A stretch of DNA of 35,770 nt from Chloroflexota bacterium (lineage in GTDB: Bacteria; Chloroflexota; Dehalococcoidia; JACPQF01), in NCBI GenBank assembly GCA_016190625.1, contig JACPQF010000123.1:1-35770 (forward strand). The letters run 5' to 3'. Positions 30,791 through 35,770 of this stretch are shown here, piece after piece. The stretch's first letter is position 1. Every line of letters begins with the position of its first letter. The notes beneath the pieces were generated by a model. It had not been told where the DNA came from. It was given only the letters and a program-made list of their open reading frames with translations, and searched no databases. The position numbers and the translations under genes are program-made.

Positions 30791-31867
30791 CTAGTTGCCT
30801 GAATAGTCTAGATTGGGGTGGATCGGCGCGGCAGGTCGGATCACCTTGACGCCCTTCAGTGAGAATCCTCCACCCGTGGAGGCAACGTGGCAGGAGTTAC
30901 AGCCTGCTATAGCCTTGTCGTAGGCCTGGGTGAAGGCGTTCAGGTCTTTAGCCGTGGCGGCGGCCCGCAATTCTTTCATCGTCGGCTCCCACCAGGCTTT
31001 CATACCGGCCTCCCTCGCGGGCCTGACCACCGGTATCGTCTTGACGGTCTCGTCGGAGCGATATATCTCGAAATCCGCAAACTCCCAGTTGCCCGCCCGG
31101 GCGGCAAACCACATCACGTTGAAATGCTCCGTCAATTCCATCATCCGCGGCGCCGTGCCAGGCTGGATTCGCCAGAGAGCTTGGTCTGCCGAGTACTTGT
31201 TGAACGTGTCATTTATGGACTTTTGGGTCGCCGAAAGAGGAACTACGTCTGCCGAAAGAGCCGTTGCATCCGAAGGCGAAAGCCAGTGGGCGAAGGCGCG
31301 GGCGGCGAGGTTAGTGGCTGACCCACTGTTCACCCGATAGGAGAAAGGTCCCGCGCTGCCTCCAGCAGGGATGCTGGGGAGAAGCCAGGCAGCGGTCTCT
31401 CCTTGCAAGCCCATGAAACTGCCTCCCGCTGGTGTGGCCGCAGCGCTTGCCAGAAGAGAGCTACCGCTGGGCATGCCGCCGGCGACATAGATGTTGCCCA
31501 CGTCTTTGCTGCCGGCGTTCTTGAGGGTGATGGAGTAGGTTGCGGTGCTGCCATCCAAGGTCGCCTCGATGGTAACCTTGAGGCCCTCCGGCGCTGTCGC
31601 CGCCGGTGCTGCCGTTCCCGACACTTGAGCCCAAGCGCCAGCAGGATCGGCGATGCGGGTTGAAACAGCCTGGAAAGCCTGTCCCTTGGCGGTCAGCGCA
31701 CCGCCGCCAGCCGGATTAGTGTGGCAGGCGCCGCAGGCTTGTCCTGTCTTGGTTGCGTAGTCCGGCATTGCCGAACTGGTGGACCAGCGCGACAGCAGCG
31801 CGACTACAGCTAACGCGCTCACCAGCGCTCCGAGAACAATCGTTCGTTTTGAGATGATGGTTGTCAT
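30791..31867 (-). CDS. Exported diheme c-type cytochrome
   Basis: A basic N-terminus and one hydrophobic segment (about residues 9-27) form a signal peptide or anchor. Two heme c sites are seen: C45-GA-C48-H49 and C323-NS-C326-H327. The first is followed by TNPAGGGALTAKGQAF, typical of small membrane-associated cytochromes. Residues about 95-215 form a beta-rich domain (VTIEATLDGSTATYSITLKNAGSKDVGNIYV) like CARDB/DUF11 folds. The C-terminal part (about 225-327) looks like the helical cytochrome c' type bundle (MMELTEHFNVMWFAARAGNWEFADFEI). It is alone in its unit. It is probably an electron carrier on the outer face of the membrane. Confidence 0.88.
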   Translation of the reverse strand: MTTIISKRTIVLGALVSALAVVALLSRWSTSSAMPDYATKTGQACGACHTNPAGGGALTAKGQAFQAVSTRIADPAGAWAQVSGTAAPAATAPEGLKVTIEATLDGSTATYSITLKNAGSKDVGNIYVAGGMPSGSSLLASAAATPAGGSFMGLQGETAAWLLPSIPAGGSAGPFSYRVNSGSATNLAARAFAHWLSPSDATALSADVVPLSATQKSINDTFNKYSADQALWRIQPGTAPRMMELTEHFNVMWFAARAGNWEFADFEIYRSDETVKTIPVVRPAREAGMKAWWEPTMKELRAAATAKDLNAFTQAYDKAIAGCNSCHVASTGGGFSLKGVKVIRPAAPIHPNLDYSGN

Positions 31868-31899
31868 CTGTGTGGCAAATCCCCCTATTCAATGTTTGT

Positions 31900-31928
31900 T
31901 GAAATGCTGCGGCCATCACAGCATTTCA
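31900..31928. promoter_or_regulatory. Perfect inverted repeat upstream of the cytochrome gene
   Basis: TGAAATGCTG (31900-31909) and CAGCATTTCA (31919-31928) are perfect inverted 10-mers around 9 bases, 33-61 bases upstream of the cytochrome ATG. It could be an operator or a hairpin; no second copy was seen. Confidence 0.5.
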
Positions 31929-32433
31929 CCCTGCCAACCATCAGCAGAGCATGACCATTCGCTTCCGCAGTTACTGAGCGCCCTGCGTGCAGCCTGTGCA
32001 CCGCATTTCGATGCCGGGTATTGTCCTGGCAAACAAGTCATCGGCGACTTCTCGACCGGGCCACCTCCCTTCATTTGCTGCGCTGGAGGCTGTCGTCTGC
32101 CTTTGCATACCCGACCGCTCAGCTTGGGCACCAATAGTCCGACTCGAAGGCCTTCAAGGCATGATCGCGAGCGCATGGCTCTCATGCACCTTCCCAGGTA
32201 ATCGGTGAATGTAGCATAAGCTTCTTCGCCAGTGACAACAATCCGTAGACAAGCGTATTTTCAGTGGCGGAGAGCACCCATTTCATAGCGGGAAACTATG
32301 CAGAAGCCTGTAACGCTTCTCGTTACGAATCTACATCGCAGCGCCGAAGAGACTCCTTTCTACCTGTGGACGCAGTGGAATACGGTTTCGAGCTACCTGG
32401 CCCTTCTCGCCGCTGTGACGGTCGGCCATCAAT
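31929..32433. other. Intergenic stretch without a supported gene
   Basis: No convincing frame. A weak stem GTAACG-CTTCT-CGTTAC is at 32310-32326. The stretch after it leads into the cytochrome remnant. Confidence 0.5.
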
Positions 32434-32631
32434 GTGAGCAAGAATGAGGCAGACGTGAGATCCCACCTCTTCAGGATCAACACCGACCCCAAGGCCAGCA
32501 TGTTCACGGACGATGGCAACTTCGCCAAAGACTTCATCACCCTTAACTTCGCCTGCTTGGCATGCCATGAGGACAGGACCGTCGAGTGGGCAGGAGCCAA
32601 CGCGAAGGGAATACACAGCCTGGGCAGATAG
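32434..32631 (+). pseudogene. Remnant of a c-type cytochrome, 65 aa
   Basis: A GTG-started frame with no ribosome binding site. It contains a heme c motif CLACH in ITLNFACLACHEDRTVEWAGANAKGIH, in the style of the last heme site of multiheme cytochromes. The upstream frame is closed by a TGA five codons before the GTG. No signal peptide is present, so a heme could not be attached. A 5'-truncated copy is the best reading. Confidence 0.55.
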
Positions 32632-32657
32632 CCAACTCCGCGCAACCGATGTTACTC

Positions 32658-32686
32658 GTCGGGGGCGCACGGCCGTACGCCCCTAC
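32658..32686. repeat. Palindromic repeat, degraded copy
   Basis: Left arm GTCGGGGGCGCACGG, right arm CCGTACGCCCCTAC, with mismatches in the arms. Intergenic, 26 bases after the cytochrome remnant. Confidence 0.8.
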
Positions 32687-32713
32687 GATCGTTCGAGATC
32701 AGCTCTGAAAACG

Positions 32714-32743
32714 ACCGTGCCCTTGGGGTGCCCAGGGCACGGT
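32714..32743. terminator. Hairpin, possible terminator
   Basis: ACCGTGCCCT (32714-32723) and AGGGCACGGT (32734-32743) form a perfect 10-bp stem with a 10-base loop. Only a weak T-run (TGATTTC) follows on the plus strand, so termination is uncertain. Confidence 0.5.
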
Positions 32744-32794
32744 TGATTTCAGGCCAGAGCGAGTCGGCTGTGGCATAGACGGCGCACGTAACCC

Positions 32795-32823
32795 TTGACT
32801 CCCCGTGTCCCATGTTGTATCAT
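32795..32823 (+). promoter_or_regulatory. Promoter of the Cache-HAMP-PAS kinase gene
   Basis: TTGACT (32795-32800), 17 bases, TATCAT (32818-32823). Transcription should start near 32830, leaving a leader of about 270 bases before the proposed ATG at 33098. A long frame is open from 33017, but it has no clear start signal. Confidence 0.75.
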
Positions 32824-33097
32824 GCGTGCACCTAACCCCTATCGTCTATGACCATAACGCAGCAAGCGGGGTGCAAACAGGTATCTCCCTGGACAGGGCT
32901 CTCCACTTGCGAGCGGCGTCTTTCGCGCCCGGAGTCACCGGCCAGGCGGATGGTGAACTGGGACCCACGGCCGCCGGGGCAATCGAACATCTCCAAAGGA
33001 GAGGTAGCGGCAGCCGATGGGCAGAACTTCCGCCGGCGGTCGGGCTGACCCGGCCAACATACAGCCGGGTCGCCCTCCCCTGGACACGCATCGGGGC

Positions 33098-35257
33098 ATG
33101 AGGAGACTCTTTCCTCGCAGCGTCCGCGGCATCTTGATGCTCCTCCTGCTGGTGGTGATCCTCCCATTCCTCGTGATCGAGGCAGTCCACTACGACAAGC
33201 TCTTCGAGGATCGGCGCTCCAAGGAGTTCGCCACGAACATGGAACTGGCGCGGGCCGTAGGCGCCGGCTTTGGCGATTTCGTCAGGAGCATTCTCGGCCA
33301 GGAACTGACCATCGGCACGACCATTACGTCGCTGCGTCCCACATCGGACGAGCAGATAGTCCGGCTGCTGGCTGTGAGCGCCAACGAGCATCCCTCAGTC
33401 CGCCACTACGCCTGGGTGAGCCCGCAAGGTCGAATCATCGCCTCGAGCTACCTGGATGAGATCGGTCTCGACGTGAGCGACCGATCGTTCTTTCCCGGGA
33501 TCGTCGGCGGGCGGGAGTGGAGCGTGACCAATCTCTTCCAGGGGCGACTGAACGGTGAGACGCTCTTCGTCATCGCTCGCGGCATTCGAGATGAAAGGGG
33601 CACGTTGCTGGGCATTGTGGCGGCGGACGTGGACCCGACGCGGCTCGGCGAGGCCGTTAGGGTCGAGCGGGCCGGGAATGCCGCCGTAGTAATAATCGAC
33701 GGGCAGGGATGGGGCGTCTACCGCTTTCCCGAGATCGAGCTGGGCTGGGAACGGCGCAACTGGATCGCGATCAACCCGGTCATTGGCCGGGCGCTAGCCG
33801 GCGAGGAGGTCGTTGCCACCATCCTCGGTACTCAGAACGAGAAGCGCATGGCTGCCTACACTCCCATCCGTTCCATCGGCTGGGTAGCCTCCGCCAGCGT
33901 TACGGAGGATGAGGCGATGGGGCCAATATTCCAGGAGATCATCCGCCAATCCGCCTTGGACCTGACGGTCATCGTCGTGGTCTTCCTGGTCGCTCTGCTC
34001 ATCGGGCGCTACATCACGGCGCCTACCAGGCGATTGCGGGAATACGCCGAAACCCTCGGACGCGGTGAGTATGACCGTCGCCTGGAGCTAACCGGGCCGG
34101 CGGAGCTAGAAGTGCTGGCCGGCACTCTCAACCGGATGGCCGCGGAAATAGGGGCTCGTGAGAGGGAGCTATGGGAGAGAGAGGAATGGTATCGGGCGCT
34201 GGCCGAAACGGCGCACGATATGATCTTCGTCCTGAACCGGGACCTACGCGTTCAATACATCAACGCCACCGCAGCGGCGCAGATCGGGTTGCCGCCGGCC
34301 GAGATCGTCGGCAGGTGGCAGGAGGAGTTCTTCCCGCCGGAAATATCGGCCCGGCAACAGCACTCCGTACAAGAGGTCTTCCGGACCGGCCAACCCGTTT
34401 ACCGTGAGAATAGGACGGCGTTCCCCAGACACGAGATGTGGATGGACACCTGGCTCTCGCCGATTCGCAATGCCTCCGGGGAGGTGGTGGCCGTTTTGGG
34501 CATTTCGCGCGACGTCAGCGAGCGCAAGCGCAACGAGGAGTTCCGCGAGCAGTACATCCACACCGTCTCCCACGACCTGCGCAATCCGCTAGCGATCATC
34601 CAGGGCAATGCCCAGTTGATTCTGCGGCGGCTGGAGAAGGCCGGGCGCCCTTCGGAGCGCGATTCCGAACACGATGCGGAGCACAAGAGCGTCAAGGCGA
34701 TCGCCGCCAGCGCCCGACGGATGAACGCGATGATCGAGGACTTGGCCGATTCGGCCCGTCTGGAGGCCGGACAGCTCCGCCTCGAGCGCCAACCGGTGGA
34801 CTTGCAGCCCTTCCTCGGCAAGCTGCTGGAACACGCCGAAGGGATAATGGAGGTCGGCCGGATCGAAGCGCAGGTAGCTTCTAACCTGCCCCCGGTGTCG
34901 GCCGACCCGGACCGTCTGGAGCGAATCCTCATAAACCTGGTGTCTAATGCCCTGAAGTACTCGCCCTCTGACACCGGGGTCGTCGTCCGGGCGGAGAAGA
35001 CCGACGGCGAGGTGTCGATTTCAGTGGCTGATATGGGAATCGGGATCGCCCCGGAAGACCTGCCCCACATCTTCGAGCGCTTCTACGAGACCAGGGCCGG
35101 CCGGAGGACCGGCGGCATCGGTCTGGGCCTCTACATCACCAAGATGCTGGTCGAGGCCCACGGCGGCCGCATCTGGGTCGAGAGCGAGTTGGATAAGGGA
35201 AGCACTTTCTGCTTTACGCTTCGCGCCCAAGGGGCACCCGAAGCGCCGATTGCCTAA
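33098..35257 (+). CDS. Membrane sensor histidine kinase: Cache - HAMP - PAS - HisKA - HATPase
   Basis: One membrane helix (about residues 11-32), an extracytoplasmic Cache-type sensor (about 40-290, with HYAWVSPQGRIIASSY and DVSDRSFFPGIVGG typical of dCache), a second helix (about 298-320), HAMP (about 320-372), PAS (about 385-475), HisKA with H492 in HTVSHDLRNPLAIIQG, and HATPase with N617 (INLVSNALKYS), DMGIGI (645-650) and GGIGLGLYI. All key catalytic residues are present. The ATG at 33098 has only a weak upstream GGGG. No response regulator is adjacent. It shares the HisKA-HATPase layout with the 1018-aa kinase; a small-molecule ligand is expected from the Cache family. Confidence 0.93.
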   Translation: MRRLFPRSVRGILMLLLLVVILPFLVIEAVHYDKLFEDRRSKEFATNMELARAVGAGFGDFVRSILGQELTIGTTITSLRPTSDEQIVRLLAVSANEHPSVRHYAWVSPQGRIIASSYLDEIGLDVSDRSFFPGIVGGREWSVTNLFQGRLNGETLFVIARGIRDERGTLLGIVAADVDPTRLGEAVRVERAGNAAVVIIDGQGWGVYRFPEIELGWERRNWIAINPVIGRALAGEEVVATILGTQNEKRMAAYTPIRSIGWVASASVTEDEAMGPIFQEIIRQSALDLTVIVVVFLVALLIGRYITAPTRRLREYAETLGRGEYDRRLELTGPAELEVLAGTLNRMAAEIGARERELWEREEWYRALAETAHDMIFVLNRDLRVQYINATAAAQIGLPPAEIVGRWQEEFFPPEISARQQHSVQEVFRTGQPVYRENRTAFPRHEMWMDTWLSPIRNASGEVVAVLGISRDVSERKRNEEFREQYIHTVSHDLRNPLAIIQGNAQLILRRLEKAGRPSERDSEHDAEHKSVKAIAASARRMNAMIEDLADSARLEAGQLRLERQPVDLQPFLGKLLEHAEGIMEVGRIEAQVASNLPPVSADPDRLERILINLVSNALKYSPSDTGVVVRAEKTDGEVSISVADMGIGIAPEDLPHIFERFYETRAGRRTGGIGLGLYITKMLVEAHGGRIWVESELDKGSTFCFTLRAQGAPEAPIA

Positions 35258-35368
35258 ATAATCAGCGCCAAACGGCAAGCCAGGGCTTCTCAGGCAGTTT
35301 TGCCAGTTCCGGCCTGTTTCTTGATGGGATCTTCACAGTTCTGTGCTAGGCTTTCTAGAGGGACCAAC

Positions 35369-35770
35369 ATGTTTAGGCTCAGCTTACGTGCCAAAGCGAC
35401 CGTCAGCGCTTTTCTGGTTCTGGCGCCAGTCCTGGTTCTCCTCATCTGGAACTATAGGACAGCTTATGACGTTCAAAAGAAGGCGACCGTCACAGACCAG
35501 GTGGAACTGGCAGAGTCGGTAAGCACGCTACTAATCGACAATGTTTTTGACGAGACCCTGGTCTTGGACCGTTCCTACGCGATGGATGCGGATGTCCTCA
35601 GCCTTGACCCCGGGCGGATAAGCAACTACTTGGCGCCGCTACCGGTATTATACTATTCCTTTTCAACATTCGCGTTGTCCGCGAGAATCATGCTGCCAGA
35701 GCAGCCTGAGGGAATGCCTCGAAACGGAAACCGAGAGCGGCAGACATTAGCCTCCAGCCACGGGCGGTGA
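35369..35770 (+). CDS. N-terminal fragment of a Cache-type membrane sensor, at the window edge
   Basis: The ATG at 35369 has GAGGGA 6 bases upstream. A membrane helix (about residues 11-26) and a sensor beginning (QVELAESVSTLLIDNVFDETLVLDRSYAMDADVLSLDPGRISNYLAPL) are typical of Cache kinases. After about residue 92 the frame loses family character and closes with TGA at the last three bases. A frameshift near 35640-35660 or a true truncation is likely; which one is not visible here. Confidence 0.5.
   Translation: MFRLSLRAKATVSAFLVLAPVLVLLIWNYRTAYDVQKKATVTDQVELAESVSTLLIDNVFDETLVLDRSYAMDADVLSLDPGRISNYLAPLPVLYYSFSTFALSARIMLPEQPEGMPRNGNRERQTLASSHGR

Noticed and set aside
32714-32743. Riboswitch or small RNA in the leader before the Cache kinase
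   Set aside because: The hairpin lies upstream of the promoter, and no known riboswitch core was recognised in 32830-33097.

Overview
The window looks like chromosomal DNA of an uncultured member of the Chloroflexota, probably monoderm. This is an inference from four things: GC-rich DNA, long Thr/Pro 'TPTATP' linkers in secreted proteins, a Tad/Flp pilus locus with no outer-membrane secretin in view, and several dispersed palindromic repeat families. No rRNA, tRNA, CRISPR array or insertion sequence was seen. Most genes lie on the minus strand; purM, one large sensor kinase, a kinase fragment and a few remnants are on the plus strand.

Region 1 (about 0.4-11.7 kb, minus strand) is a Tad pilus operon. 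It reads from a good sigma70-type promoter at 11642-11670 through flp pilin, a hairpin, a very large TadE-anchored modular surface protein, a small lipoprotein, tadE, a tadG-like gene, cpaB, cpaE (receiver plus ParA-like ATPase), cpaF/tadA, tadB and tadC. Directly upstream (11.75-13.6 kb), with its own promoter, is a DegS/DegU-like two-component pair that is the obvious candidate regulator.

Region 2 (13.6-21.1 kb) holds a polytopic GT-C-type glycosyltransferase, a 1018-residue GAF/PAS histidine kinase, a Thr/Pro-rich lipoprotein and an MFS transporter.

Region 3 (21.1-25.9 kb) is the most interesting metabolic unit. Four overlapping or nearly abutting minus-strand genes encode two radical SAM proteins, an FAD oxidoreductase of the geranylgeranyl-reductase type and a lipoate-protein ligase fused to a C-terminal DUF116 domain. 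This matches the LipS1/LipS2 - sLpl(AB) - LipT lipoate-assembly pathway. A promoter at 25853-25881 is placed so that the message would be leaderless.

Region 4 (25.9-35.8 kb) contains a DUF1540 protein, a remnant of a DNA adenine methylase, purM, a NarL-type two-component pair, a diheme c-type cytochrome, a c-type cytochrome remnant, a Cache-HAMP-PAS histidine kinase and the start of a second Cache-type sensor at the right edge.

Across the window there are eight copies of a GTAGGGGC...GCCCCTAC palindrome and at least three copies or remnants of a CCCTCACCC...GGGTGAGGG element. Three palindromes and one piece of a second element lie in frame inside protein-coding genes (tadG, the glycosyltransferase, the lipoate ligase and the pilus lipoprotein). 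This recalls the Rickettsia palindromic elements and is the strongest unexpected pattern here.
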